Shown piece by piece: positions 55,814-64,000 of a DNA stretch of 64,000 nucleotides. Position 1 is the stretch's first letter. Each line of letters opens with the position of its first letter. A program made the translations under genes and the position numbers. The DNA comes from Dehalococcoidia bacterium. GTDB lineage: Bacteria; Chloroflexota; Dehalococcoidia; DSTF01; JALHUB01. Location: positions 654,195 through 718,194 of the forward strand of contig JASEFU010000001.1 in NCBI GenBank assembly GCA_030018455.1, in the 5' to 3' direction. The notes under the pieces are model-generated. The model had not been told where the DNA came from and did not search any database. It worked only from the letters and a program-made list of their open reading frames with translations.

Positions 55814-57240
55814 CGTTCTTCGAGCTCCTTCTGCAGCCGCTCGCGCTCTTCGCGCAGGGCCTGTCGCACCTGGCGGGGCGCCGTGCCACCGGGGATGTCC
55901 CTCGACTTCAGCGACGCTTCGAGGTCGAGCCGCAGCGCGTCCTCGTCGAACAAGGGCGAGAAACGCCGGTACTCGGCGAGCGTTAGCTCCGAAAGCTCCT
56001 TGCCCTTGCGCTGCGCATACTTCACGAGCTTGCCGACGGCCTCGTGCGCCTGCCGGAACGGCACGCCCTTTCGCGCCAGGTAGTCGGCGAGATCGGTGGC
56101 GAGGGCATAGCCGCCGGCCGCCGCGGCGCGCATCCGCTCCTCGTTGACCCGCATCGTTTGCAGCAGGGGCGCGAAGACGATCAGCGTGGACACCACGGCC
56201 TGGTGAGCGTCGAGCAGCGGCTCCTTGTCCTCCTGCAGGTCGCGGTTGTAGGAAAGGGGCAGGCCCTTGAGGGTCGCGAGCAGCCCGGCGAGCCGCCCGT
56301 AGACGCGGCCGGTACGGGCGCGCGCCAGCTCCGCCACGTCGGGGTTCTTCTTCTGCGGCATGATACTGGAGCCGGTGGCGAAGGCGTCGTCGAGCTCGAT
56401 AAAGCCGAACTCCGCGCTCGACCAGAGGACGATCTCTTCGGCGAGACGCGAGAGGTGCATCATGCAGACCGCGGCGTCGAAGAGGAACTCCAGCGCGAAG
56501 TCGCGGTCGGAGACGGCGTCGATGCTGTTGCGGCTGATGTCGGCAAAGCCGAGCTCGCTTGCCACCGCACCGCGGTCGATGGGGTAGGGCACCCCCGCGA
56601 GGGCGCCGCTTCCCAGCGGGAGGACGTCGGCGCGCGAAAAGCAGTCGCCGAAGCGCTCGAGGTCCCGTTCCAGCATCTCGAAATAGGCAAGCAGGTGGTG
56701 GGCGAAGAGCACCGGCTGCGCCCTCTGGAGGTGCGTGTAACCCGGCATGACGGCGTCGATGTGGCGCTCCCCGACCTTGATAATAGTCATCTGCAGGACG
56801 CGGATGGCCCCCATGATCTCGGCGACGCGCTCCTTGAGGAACAGGCGCAGGTCGGTGGCCACCTGGTCGTTGCGGGAGCGCGCGGTGTGCAGGCGGTCGG
56901 CGGCCCCGCCTATCTTCTCCTTGAGGCGCGCCTCGATGTTAGTGTGTATGTCCTCGAGGCTCTCGTCGAAGGGGAACTCACCCTTTTCGATCTCGCGCTC
57001 GATCTCCCGCAGGCCGCGGACGATGGCGTCGGCGTCGGCCCTGGGGATGATTCGCTGCCGGGCGAGCATGCGGGCGTGGGCGATAGACGCGCGGATGTCT
57101 TGGCGGTAGAGCGCGGAGTCGACGCCCAGGGACGACGTGTAGATGTCGACCAGCGGGTGCGTTTTGGCGGCGAAGCGCCCGCTCCAGGGCTTCTTGCCGC
57201 GGCCGGCCTTTCGCGCCGGTCCTTGCTCCTTGTTCGCCAC
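55810..57240 (-). CDS. argH: Argininosuccinate lyase
   Basis: A 476-residue lyase that releases arginine and fumarate, the last step of arginine synthesis. It has 'KKPWSGRFAAKTHPLVDIYT', 'LEDIHTNIEARLKEKIG' and 'LHTARSRNDQVATDLRLFLK'. Also 'MPGYTHLQRAQPVLFAHHLL' carries the catalytic base region and 'GSSIMPQKKNPDVAELARAR' the fumarase-superfamily signature. The frame is open to 57300, but the GTG at 57240 has GGAG 8 bases upstream and fits the family's N-terminus. argG is not in the window. Confidence 0.97.
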   Translation of the reverse strand: MANKEQGPARKAGRGKKPWSGRFAAKTHPLVDIYTSSLGVDSALYRQDIRASIAHARMLARQRIIPRADADAIVRGLREIEREIEKGEFPFDESLEDIHTNIEARLKEKIGGAADRLHTARSRNDQVATDLRLFLKERVAEIMGAIRVLQMTIIKVGERHIDAVMPGYTHLQRAQPVLFAHHLLAYFEMLERDLERFGDCFSRADVLPLGSGALAGVPYPIDRGAVASELGFADISRNSIDAVSDRDFALEFLFDAAVCMMHLSRLAEEIVLWSSAEFGFIELDDAFATGSSIMPQKKNPDVAELARARTGRVYGRLAGLLATLKGLPLSYNRDLQEDKEPLLDAHQAVVSTLIVFAPLLQTMRVNEERMRAAAAGGYALATDLADYLARKGVPFRQAHEAVGKLVKYAQRKGKELSELTLAEYRRFSPLFDEDALRLDLEASLKSRDIPGGTAPRQVRQALREERERLQKELEER

Positions 57241-57380
57241 GTCGGCCACTCCTATGGCGTCGTCTGTAAAGCAACGGCCGGGCCCGACGCCCGACCTCAT
57301 TTTCGCTCAGCGCGGCGCTTGTGCCAAGATGCCCGCCAGGAACGGAAAGCGACGGGTGCCGTCGAGGGCGCTCCGTCGCG

Positions 57381-58508
57381 TCACGACGGCTTGCCCCGCG
57401 AGTTGAACGCGACCGCCGCGATGCCGTTTACCCGCTGCCGCACCCAGACCACGACCTGGCTGTTCCAGATCGTCAGCAGGTAGCCCAGCCGAGCCAGCAG
57501 CACGGCCACCATGAGGCCGAACCCGAGGAGCACTACCAGCTCGAGGGCGAACACATCGACGTGGTGCAGGAGGATGGCGGCGCCGGAGAGGGCAACGCTT
57601 ATGCCGTACACGACGACAAGCAGCCCGCGCGGGCCGAAGCCGGTCCTCTCCAGCCGGTCGTGGATGTGGTCGAGGTCGCGGCCGAAGGGATGACGCCGGT
57701 CGAGGGCGCGGCGGACGGCCGCCAGCACCGTATCGAGGATCGGGAAGCCGAGGGCGACGATGGGCACGCTGATGAAGACGGCATCGGTGACGCCGGTGGC
57801 GGCGCGGATGGAGAGCGAGCCGAGGATGAAGCCGAGGAGCAAAGCGCCGGAGTCGCCCAGGTAGCTCGTTGCCGGCGGCAGATTGAACGGAATGAAGCCG
57901 AGCCCGGCGCCTGCCGCCGCGACAAGCAGTATCGCCACCGTCGGGTGCTCGGAGCTGGCGGCGATATGGGCGAGGGCAGCCGCCGCGAATATCGACACGC
58001 CGGGGGCCACGCCGTCGCGGCCGTCGATCAAATTGATGGCGTTTGTGAAGAAGACGATCCAGATAACCGTGGCGACGGGCGCCATGAAGTGCATGTCGAT
58101 CTCGGCGCCCCAGGGGAAGGCAAGCTGGTCTATGCTGTAGCCGGCGGCGTAGACGGCAGAGGCGGCGGCCACCTGGCCGATCAGTTTCGGCTTGTAGTCG
58201 AGAGGCCGCCAGTCGTCAACGAGGCCGATGAGGAAGATAAGGGAGCAGGCGCCCAGGAAGCCGAGGAAATCGCCCGACTTGGGTGAGAAGTAGTCGGACG
58301 CCTCCTGCGAGAGGGCGGAGGCGATGAAAGGCGTGACGGCGAATGAGAAGAAGAGGGCTATTCCCCCCCAGCAGGGCCGTTCGCCGTCGCCGCGCTTCGC
58401 CTGGAAGATGCCGGGCACGTGGATGCGCCGCGCGAACGTCTCCAGCACGACGGCCGTCAGCAGGGCGATGCCTGTGGCCAGAAACAGGGTCAGGAGGTAT
58501 ACGCTCAA
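57381..58508 (-). CDS. MraY/WecA-family polyprenyl-phosphate sugar-1-phosphate transferase
   Basis: A 375-residue membrane protein with about 10-11 helices. Family motifs: 'FLIGLVDDWRPLDYKPKLIG' (the DD metal motif), 'FFTNAINLIDGRDGVAPGVS' (NxxNxxDGxDG; the usual Leu between the two DG is Arg), 'TSYLGDSGALLLGFILG' and 'DLDHIHDRLERTG' in place of the HxHHxL motif. It should attach GlcNAc-1-P or a related sugar phosphate to undecaprenyl phosphate and so start a cell-wall polymer or teichoic-acid-like glycan. The TTG start has only a weak ribosome site. Confidence 0.88.
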   Translation of the reverse strand: MSVYLLTLFLATGIALLTAVVLETFARRIHVPGIFQAKRGDGERPCWGGIALFFSFAVTPFIASALSQEASDYFSPKSGDFLGFLGACSLIFLIGLVDDWRPLDYKPKLIGQVAAASAVYAAGYSIDQLAFPWGAEIDMHFMAPVATVIWIVFFTNAINLIDGRDGVAPGVSIFAAAALAHIAASSEHPTVAILLVAAAGAGLGFIPFNLPPATSYLGDSGALLLGFILGSLSIRAATGVTDAVFISVPIVALGFPILDTVLAAVRRALDRRHPFGRDLDHIHDRLERTGFGPRGLLVVVYGISVALSGAAILLHHVDVFALELVVLLGFGLMVAVLLARLGYLLTIWNSQVVVWVRQRVNGIAAVAFNSRGKPS

Positions 58509-58699
58509 GTGCCCTCTCAGCCTCCCCCGCCGTTGCGTGCCCCTATCTTAACACCTTCTGCCGCGCATCTCCATTCGTTTTCGGCCTGCGAGCGAAGGCG
58601 GCCCGCTGAAACGTAGTCCATTGGCGTCCCATAGTATATAAACGAAGAAGCTCCCGCTCCTATACCACGTCCGGCGCGGGCAGGGAGGGCCGGCAGCGC

Positions 58700-59434
58700 A
58701 TGAAGATCAAAGCTGTCCTTTTCGATCTCGGCGATACGCTGTGGAGCGTCGACTACTCCGCCGAGGCGGAAGCGTACGACCACGTCCGGCAGGCGCTGAT
58801 CGAGGCGCTCGGCGAACGCGTACCGGACGCGCAGGCGCTGCGGGACGCGGCCGCCGCCGTGTTCGTGGAGGAGGCGCAGGCGTGGCAGGCGGGCAAGATG
58901 GAGCAACTACCCGCGGAGGAAGCCTTCCGGCGCGCGTTCGCAAGGCTGGGGCTCGACGTTCCCGAGGAAACGCTCCGGCGCATGCCCGATCTGGCCGTTT
59001 CGGGCAGCATCCGTTACCGGGTCGACCCGGAAACGCGGCGGACGTTGCGCGCCCTGAGAGAGCGCGGCTTTCGCATCGGCGTTATCTCCAACACCTACCA
59101 GTCGCGGGCGTCGCTCGAACGCTCCCTCGCCGACCACGGGCTGCTCCCCTTAATCGACGTGCTGGTCATCTCGTCAGAAGTCGGCCTTACAAAGCCGCAC
59201 CCGGCGATCTTCGAAGCGGCGCTGAATGCGCTGCGGGTCTCGCCCGCTGAGGCCGTGTTCATCGGCGACACGCCGCTCGCCGACATAAAAGGCGCGAAAA
59301 ACCTGGGGATGCGCGCCGTCCTGACGCACCAGTTCCGTCAGGCCGACCCAGGGGAATACCAACCCGATCTGATAATCAAACGTCCGGGCGAGATCATCGA
59401 CTACGTGGACAGGCAGGAGCGCGACGGTCCCTGA
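58700..59434 (+). CDS. HAD-family hydrolase
   Basis: A 244-residue HAD phosphatase. Motif I is 'KAVLFDLGDTLWSVDYS' (DxGDT: nucleophile Asp), motif II 'IGVISNTYQS', motif III Lys in 'VGLTKPHPAIFEAAL' and motif IV 'AVFIGDTPLADIKGAKNLGM'. A four-helix cap lies between I and II (subfamily IA). Substrate unknown; phosphoglycolate or a nucleotide are common for this class. The ATG at 58700 lies after an AT-rich stretch with TATATA (58635), possibly part of its promoter. Confidence 0.9.
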   Translation: MKIKAVLFDLGDTLWSVDYSAEAEAYDHVRQALIEALGERVPDAQALRDAAAAVFVEEAQAWQAGKMEQLPAEEAFRRAFARLGLDVPEETLRRMPDLAVSGSIRYRVDPETRRTLRALRERGFRIGVISNTYQSRASLERSLADHGLLPLIDVLVISSEVGLTKPHPAIFEAALNALRVSPAEAVFIGDTPLADIKGAKNLGMRAVLTHQFRQADPGEYQPDLIIKRPGEIIDYVDRQERDGP

Positions 59435-59448
59435 TGCCCCCGCGGCGA

Positions 59449-60615
59449 TCAGTGGCGCCGGTAGACCTCCCGGCCGGCGACAAACGTCATTTCGACCTCG
59501 AGGTCGGGCGCGAGCACGACGATGTCGGCGTCGCCGCCGGGCGATATCCTCCCCTTGCTTCCTTCCCTGATGACTGCTGCGGGGCTAACGGTCGCCATCG
59601 TCACCGCCTCGGAGGGGCGGAGCAGCAGCCGGCGCCAGACGTTCGCGACTGCCCGGTCCATCGTCACCGTGCTGCCGGCGAGGGTGCCGTCGCCGCGACG
59701 GGCCACGCCGCCTTCGACCCGCACCTTCGCGCCCTGAAGCTCGAACACGCCGTCGGAGAGGCCCGCCAGGGGAATGCCGTCGCTCACGAGCACTGTCCCC
59801 GCCGCGCTCTTCGCCCTGAGCAGCAGCTCGATGGCGCCGGGGTGCGCGTGCACGCCGTCGGCGATGATCTCGGCGGTCACCGAAGGGCGGTTGAGGACGG
59901 CGCCCAGACAGCCCGGGTCGCGGTGGTGGAAGAGACGCATGGCGTTGAAGCAGTGCGTTACGTGGCTGATGCCCGCCGAGAAACCTTCCATCGCTTCCTC
60001 GTAGCCGGCGTCGCTGTGGGCGAGAGCGGCCACGACGCCTGCGGCCGTCGCCTCGCGGATCACCGCCTCTGCGCCCGGCAGCTCCGGCGCGATGGCCAGT
60101 ACGCGCAGGTTGCCTTCCGCGGCGTCCAGATATCCTCGCAACTCCGATACGTCGGGCGGATGCAGGGAGGGCGGGTCGAAGGCGCCGGGACGCTCCGTGC
60201 TGAGGAAGGGCCCCTCGAGGTAGAAGCCGAGCGGCCGGGCGCCGTTGGTGGGCGCGCGCAGCAGGGGCAGGAGGGTGCGCATCTGCGCCACAAGCTCCTC
60301 GCGGGGCGCCGGCACGAGAGCGATAAGAAACGACGTGACGCCGGTCGAGACCGCCCACTGCGCATAGCCGCGCAGCTCGTCGGGGTCGCCCGAGGTGAGC
60401 GAGAAGCCGCCGCCGCCGTGCGTGTGCAGGTCGACGAAGCCGGGGGCGACGATGAGGCCACGCAGATCGAGCGTGCGGGCTTCGGGCGGCGGCGCGTCCC
60501 TATCGACGCGGAGAATACGCCCGTCCTGGATGACGACCGTACCGTCCTCGATCTCCTCGGTGGGCGTGAGGATGCGGGCGTGTGTGAGGGCGAGTAGATA
60601 GGACGAAGGGCTCAT
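59449..60615 (-). CDS. nagA: N-acetylglucosamine-6-phosphate deacetylase
   Basis: A 388-residue amidohydrolase that deacetylates GlcNAc-6-P to glucosamine-6-P. Metal motif 'VDLHTHGGGGFSLTSGD', the substrate region 'YLEGPFLSTERPGAFDP', 'VVAALAHSDAGYEEAMEGFS', 'HVTHCFNAMRLFHHRDPGC' with His ligands, and 'LVSDGIPLAG' with the catalytic Asp. GGAGG lies 5 bases before the ATG. It is needed for amino-sugar recycling and may work with the ROK kinase at 38597. Convergent with the HAD gene, 14 bases apart. Confidence 0.95.
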   Translation of the reverse strand: MSPSSYLLALTHARILTPTEEIEDGTVVIQDGRILRVDRDAPPPEARTLDLRGLIVAPGFVDLHTHGGGGFSLTSGDPDELRGYAQWAVSTGVTSFLIALVPAPREELVAQMRTLLPLLRAPTNGARPLGFYLEGPFLSTERPGAFDPPSLHPPDVSELRGYLDAAEGNLRVLAIAPELPGAEAVIREATAAGVVAALAHSDAGYEEAMEGFSAGISHVTHCFNAMRLFHHRDPGCLGAVLNRPSVTAEIIADGVHAHPGAIELLLRAKSAAGTVLVSDGIPLAGLSDGVFELQGAKVRVEGGVARRGDGTLAGSTVTMDRAVANVWRRLLLRPSEAVTMATVSPAAVIREGSKGRISPGGDADIVVLAPDLEVEMTFVAGREVYRRH

Positions 60616-60686
60616 CGATTCCTCCGCGACGGGCAGGGCCGTTCACGTATATTATCGACTGCTTCTGTTCCGAACCGTGGCGGCGC

Positions 60687-62417
60687 CTACCACTGGCGGT
60701 AGCGGTTGGCGATGGGGAGACGCCGGTCGCGGCCGAAGGCGCGGGGCGTGATCTTGACGCCCGGAGGCGCTTGCCGCCGCTTGTACTCGTTCCGGTCGAC
60801 CATCGTGATCACGCGCTTCACCGTCGTTTCGTCAAAGCCCATGGCGACGATCTCGGCGAGGCTCTTGTCCTCCTCCACGTACGCCTGGAGTATGGGGTCG
60901 AGCACCTCGTAGGGGGGAAGCGTGTCCTGGTCGACCTGGCCTGGCCGTAGCTCCGCCGAAGGCACTTTCGTGAAGACGGTCTCGGGAATGAGGGCGCGGC
61001 CCTCGCGCGCGTTCCGGTACTCCGCCAGCTTGTACACGAGAGTCTTGGGGACGTCCTTTATCACCGCGAAGCCGCCCGCCATGTCGCCGTAGAGGGTGGA
61101 GTAGCCGGTCGCCATCTCGCTCTTGTTGCCGGTCACGAGGACGAGCCAGCCGAACTTGTTGGACAGCCCCATAAGGATGTTGCCGCGGATCCGCGTCTGG
61201 ATGTTCTCCTCCGCCACGTCGAATTCAGTGCCCGCGAACTCGGGCTCGAGCATGTGCAGGTACGCCGAGAACGCCTCCTCGATGGGGATGGACTTAAGCT
61301 CGATGCCGAGGTTCTCCGCCAGCGCTTCCGCGTCGCGGCGCGAGCCGGGCGAGGAGAAGCGCGAAGGCATGGAGACGCCGACCACGTTCTCGGCACCCAG
61401 GGCATCGACGGCGACGACGGCGACAAGGCTGGAATCGACGCCGCCCGAGAGGCCGATGACTACTTTGCGAAAGCCGTTCTTGTGGACGTAGTCGCGCGTC
61501 CCCAACACAAGGGCGGCGTACACTTCGGCGACATCGTCCAGCGGCTCGACGGGCCGCGCGGCCAGCGTCGGCTTGTCGGGATGCAACGGCTCTGCGGACA
61601 CCCGGACCTTCGCCGGCGAATTGACTGCCAGCGCCGTCCTCTCCTTGCGCCGGCGGGGCCCGCGCAATCGGGCCTGCATCACTTCGTCGAGGTTGAGGTC
61701 GCACACCAGGAGGTCTTCTTCGAAGGGGAGCGCCCGCGCCAGGACCCGGCCTTCGGGGTCGAAGACCAGGCTGTTGCCGTCGAAGACCAGCTCGTCCTGT
61801 CCGCCCACCAGGTTCAGATAGCAGAGCATGACGGTGCCGTCGCTGGCGCGGGTGGAGAGCATGCGCTCGCGGGAGAGGCGCTTGCCGGCTTGGAAGGGGG
61901 AAGAGCTAACGTTAAGGATGACTTCCGCCCCCGCAAACGACTGCGCCTGCGCCGGCCCTTCGGGGTACCAGATGTCCTCGCAGATGTTCACGCCGACCTC
62001 GACGCCCGCTATCTCGTGAATTGAACAGCCGCTGCCGGGAGTGAAGTAGCGGTCCTCATCGAAGACGCCGTAGTTGGGGAGGTACTGCTTGCGGTAGACG
62101 TCGACGAGGCGGCCGTCGTGGATGACGGCGGCGGCGTTGTAGATCTCACCGTCGGAGTCGACGAAGCCGACGACGGCGGTGACGCCCGTGGTCTTGCCGA
62201 CGACCTCCTGGAGGGCGTCGAGGTTGTTGCGGATAAACTGAGGACGCAAGATGAGGTCTTCAGGCGGGTAGCCGGTGATGGCGAGCTCAGGGAAAGCGAC
62301 GACGTCGACGGCGAGGGCGCGGGCGCAGTCAATGTAGCGCACTATCTTTTCGACATTGCCCTTGAGGTCGCCTACGGTGACGTTGACCTGAGCGAGGCCG
62401 ACGCGGAGGTTGCGCAT
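60687..62417 (-). CDS. nadE: Glutamine-dependent NAD+ synthetase
   Basis: A 576-residue enzyme that converts deamido-NAD to NAD with glutamine as nitrogen donor. The N-terminal CN-hydrolase domain (1-265) has the Glu-Lys-Cys set in 'VVAFPELAITGYPPEDLIL', 'VYRKQYLPNYGVFDEDRYF' and 'GVNICEDIWYP'. The C-terminal synthetase domain has the ATP loop 'VIGLSGGVDSSLVAVVAVD', 'NIQTRIRGNILMGLSNKFGW' and 'STLYGDMAGGFAVIKDVPKT'. The length is normal for the two-domain form. It starts 108 bases after citrate synthase on the same strand. Confidence 0.97.
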   Translation of the reverse strand: MRNLRVGLAQVNVTVGDLKGNVEKIVRYIDCARALAVDVVAFPELAITGYPPEDLILRPQFIRNNLDALQEVVGKTTGVTAVVGFVDSDGEIYNAAAVIHDGRLVDVYRKQYLPNYGVFDEDRYFTPGSGCSIHEIAGVEVGVNICEDIWYPEGPAQAQSFAGAEVILNVSSSPFQAGKRLSRERMLSTRASDGTVMLCYLNLVGGQDELVFDGNSLVFDPEGRVLARALPFEEDLLVCDLNLDEVMQARLRGPRRRKERTALAVNSPAKVRVSAEPLHPDKPTLAARPVEPLDDVAEVYAALVLGTRDYVHKNGFRKVVIGLSGGVDSSLVAVVAVDALGAENVVGVSMPSRFSSPGSRRDAEALAENLGIELKSIPIEEAFSAYLHMLEPEFAGTEFDVAEENIQTRIRGNILMGLSNKFGWLVLVTGNKSEMATGYSTLYGDMAGGFAVIKDVPKTLVYKLAEYRNAREGRALIPETVFTKVPSAELRPGQVDQDTLPPYEVLDPILQAYVEEDKSLAEIVAMGFDETTVKRVITMVDRNEYKRRQAPPGVKITPRAFGRDRRLPIANRYRQW

Positions 62418-62525
62418 GGGCGTCTCAATCGAGATTAGCGCTTCCCGAAACGCAGGTCAAGGCGCGGAGGCCGCGGCGCCGGTCGGCGCGGTCGGCGGCG
62501 GCGCATGGCCGCATCGCTGGTGGCG

Positions 62526-63671
62526 CTAGCCGCGCAGCTCGAGCGGGACGTAGGCGCGGTCGCCGTGGCCCTGGTATATCTGTGTCGGCCGGAAGAGCCT
62601 GTTGTTGGCGATCTGCTCCCTCCAGTGCGCGACCCAGCCGGCGATGCGCGAGACGGCGAACACGGGCGTAAACAGGTCGATGGGGATGCCCATGCGGTCG
62701 TACACGATGCCCGAGTAGAAGTCGACGTTGGGCCAGATGCCGCGCTCTCCCAGCCGCGCCGTCGCGACCTTCTCGACCTCGACGGCGATGTCGTACAGCG
62801 GCGTGGGGCCGAACTCCTCGAAGAGCGGCTTGACCAGGCTCTTGAGGATGCGGGCGCGCGGGTCCATCGTCTTGTACTCACGGTGGCCCATGCCGTAGAT
62901 CACCTCTTTGCGGGCGATCTTTTCGTTTATCACCGCTTCGACCCGCTCGACCGAGCCGATCTCCTCCAGCATTTGCAGCACGCGCTCGTTTGCGCCTCCG
63001 TGCAGCGGGCCCCCGAGCGAGGCGACGGCGGCAGCGATGGTGCCGTACGGATCGGCGAGCGTCGAGCTTGTTACCATGGCGGTGAACGTCGAGGCGTTGA
63101 CCGTGTGCTCGACGTGCAGGATGAGGCAGACGTCGAAGGTGCGCTCGACAAGCGGCGGCGGCGCCTCGCCGTGGAGCATGTAGAGGAAGTTCGCCGAGCA
63201 GCTCAGGTCTTCGCGGGGAGCGACCGGCTCCTTCCCTTGGCGGATGTTGTGGAAGGCGGCGACGAGCGTCGGCACCTGCGCGATAAGCCGGCAGCACGCT
63301 TGGTGATTGACCTCCTCGTCATCGACGGTGCGCGGGTAGAAAAGAGCCATCGAGGCGATGCTGGTCTGGAGGGCGGACATAGGGTGCGCGTTCTTGGGGT
63401 ATGCCTTCATCATCTCGATGATGCCAGGCTCGACTGCTCGATGCGCCGCCAGCTCGCTTTTGAACTGGTCCAGTTCCTGCCTGCTGGGCAGCTCCCCCTT
63501 GAGCACGAGGTAGGCCGTTTCCTCGTACGTGCTCTTCTCGGCCAGCTCCTCGATCGCGTAGCCCCTGAGCTTGAGGATGCCCCGGTGGCCGTCGATGTCG
63601 CTTATCTCTGACTTGGTAACGGGCACGCCCGCCAGCCCCGGCACGTACCCATCTTCCGACGCCTTGACCAT
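62526..63671 (-). CDS. gltA: Citrate synthase
   Basis: A 381-residue type II-like citrate synthase (short, about 370-380) that condenses acetyl-CoA and oxaloacetate. Catalytic residues lie in 'LGGPLHGGANERVLQML' (His), 'EVIYGMGHREYKTMDPRA' (His) and 'VDFYSGIVYDRMGIP' (Asp), and 'DIDGHRGILKLRGYAIEELA' is the typical start. The ATG at 63671 is preferred over the one at 63677, because GGAGG lies 6 bases before it. A TACAAT -10-like box is at 63789-63784 (minus). Use as a methylcitrate synthase cannot be excluded. Confidence 0.95.
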   Translation of the reverse strand: MVKASEDGYVPGLAGVPVTKSEISDIDGHRGILKLRGYAIEELAEKSTYEETAYLVLKGELPSRQELDQFKSELAAHRAVEPGIIEMMKAYPKNAHPMSALQTSIASMALFYPRTVDDEEVNHQACCRLIAQVPTLVAAFHNIRQGKEPVAPREDLSCSANFLYMLHGEAPPPLVERTFDVCLILHVEHTVNASTFTAMVTSSTLADPYGTIAAAVASLGGPLHGGANERVLQMLEEIGSVERVEAVINEKIARKEVIYGMGHREYKTMDPRARILKSLVKPLFEEFGPTPLYDIAVEVEKVATARLGERGIWPNVDFYSGIVYDRMGIPIDLFTPVFAVSRIAGWVAHWREQIANNRLFRPTQIYQGHGDRAYVPLELRG

Positions 63672-63882
63672 CGTCATCCTCCTTCGCGCGTCTCCCGCAC
63701 CACCGCCGTCTTATTTCGCTCAATCGATTCCGAGGGATTGACATGCCGGAGACCCGACAAGAGGCCCGGCCCTTTGAATGTGAATTGTATCACGACCGGT
63801 GGAATAGGACCAACGCCCCGGCGAGGCCGGTTCTATTACGAGATGATTAATTTTGGGGGACAAGCGGGCAAGAAGGCAAGGA

Positions 63883-64000
63883 CTAGCTTTGAATCCTCTC
63901 GACGCGCAGGCGTATGGCGCCGGCCGGCGCCTCGACCTCTACCTCGTCCCCTTCTCTCTTCCTCACGAGCGCCTTGCCGACGGGCGAGGCGATCGATATT
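63883..64000 (-). CDS. greA: Transcription elongation factor GreA (3' end only)
   Basis: Only the last 38 residues lie in the window; the gene runs off the right edge. They read 'ISIASPVGKALVRKREGDEV' and continue with a 'EAPAGAIRLRVERI' strand, which is the FKBP-like C-terminal domain of GreA/GreB (SPxGxALxGKxxGD). The 'LVRK' in place of the common 'LLGK' is a minor variation. GreA stimulates transcript cleavage in backtracked RNA polymerase. Confidence 0.85.
   Translation of the reverse strand, partial: ISIASPVGKALVRKREGDEVEVEAPAGAIRLRVERIQS

Overview
The window is GC-rich and densely coded. It looks like chromosome from an uncultured Chloroflexota-type bacterium, possibly Dehalococcoidia-like. 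This is an inference from several traits: HrcA/CIRCE heat-shock control, exported proteins with Pro/Thr-rich linkers, a PimA-like glycolipid operon, promoters whose -10 box lies directly in front of the start codon, and family-level similarity of the proteins. No rRNA, tRNA, CRISPR array, insertion sequence or phage gene was found. Most genes are core housekeeping genes.

Layout. 1-5 kb: the end of a TrkA-type potassium regulator, a diacylglycerol-kinase-family gene overlapping recF, a coiled-coil protein, and a small RNA-binding set (zinc ribbon, RRM protein, unknown protein) whose first start codon lies inside an 11-bp hairpin. 5-12 kb: pyrG, transaldolase, rho, a membrane LysM/M23 protein, an MBL-fold hydrolase and an exported protein. 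12-21 kb: the heat-shock and translation block CIRCE-hrcA-grpE-dnaK, a GPH-type transporter, dnaJ-prmA-rsmE. 21-26 kb: an M23 lipoprotein, a GH172 (DUF2961) protein and a GGDEF/HD-GYP sensor. 26-30 kb: a tight five-gene operon (amidohydrolase, GrdB-like protein, haloalkane-dehalogenase-like hydrolase, unknown protein, nitroreductase). The GrdB-like gene has an in-frame TGA in a UxxC motif, followed by a bacterial SECIS-like hairpin, so it very probably encodes a selenoprotein. 30-36 kb: a MacAB-like exporter, an alpha/beta hydrolase and two divergent MarR regulators. 36-44 kb: CIRCE-groEL, a ROK kinase, endonuclease V, prfB with its programmed +1 frameshift, and an exported metallopeptidase. 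44-49 kb: a five-gene membrane glycolipid and redox operon. 49-54 kb: recG, degV (fakB) and fakA, divergent from rpmB. 54-64 kb: a DUF3800 gene, rpe, argH, a WecA/MraY-family transferase, a HAD phosphatase, nagA, nadE, citrate synthase and the 3' end of greA.

How the genes work together. HrcA should repress its own operon and groEL through two perfect CIRCE operators. FakA and DegV form a fatty-acid kinase pair. The PHP/GT4/CDP-alcohol transferase genes suggest phosphatidylinositol-mannoside-type lipid synthesis. The 26-30 kb operon combines a predicted Sec-dependent redox protein with a dehalogenase-like hydrolase and a nitroreductase; its substrate is unknown. Three genes (at 3751, 4178 and 9255) have a strong Shine-Dalgarno followed by ACG, CTG or ATT instead of ATG/GTG/TTG, which means either real near-cognate initiation or consensus errors.
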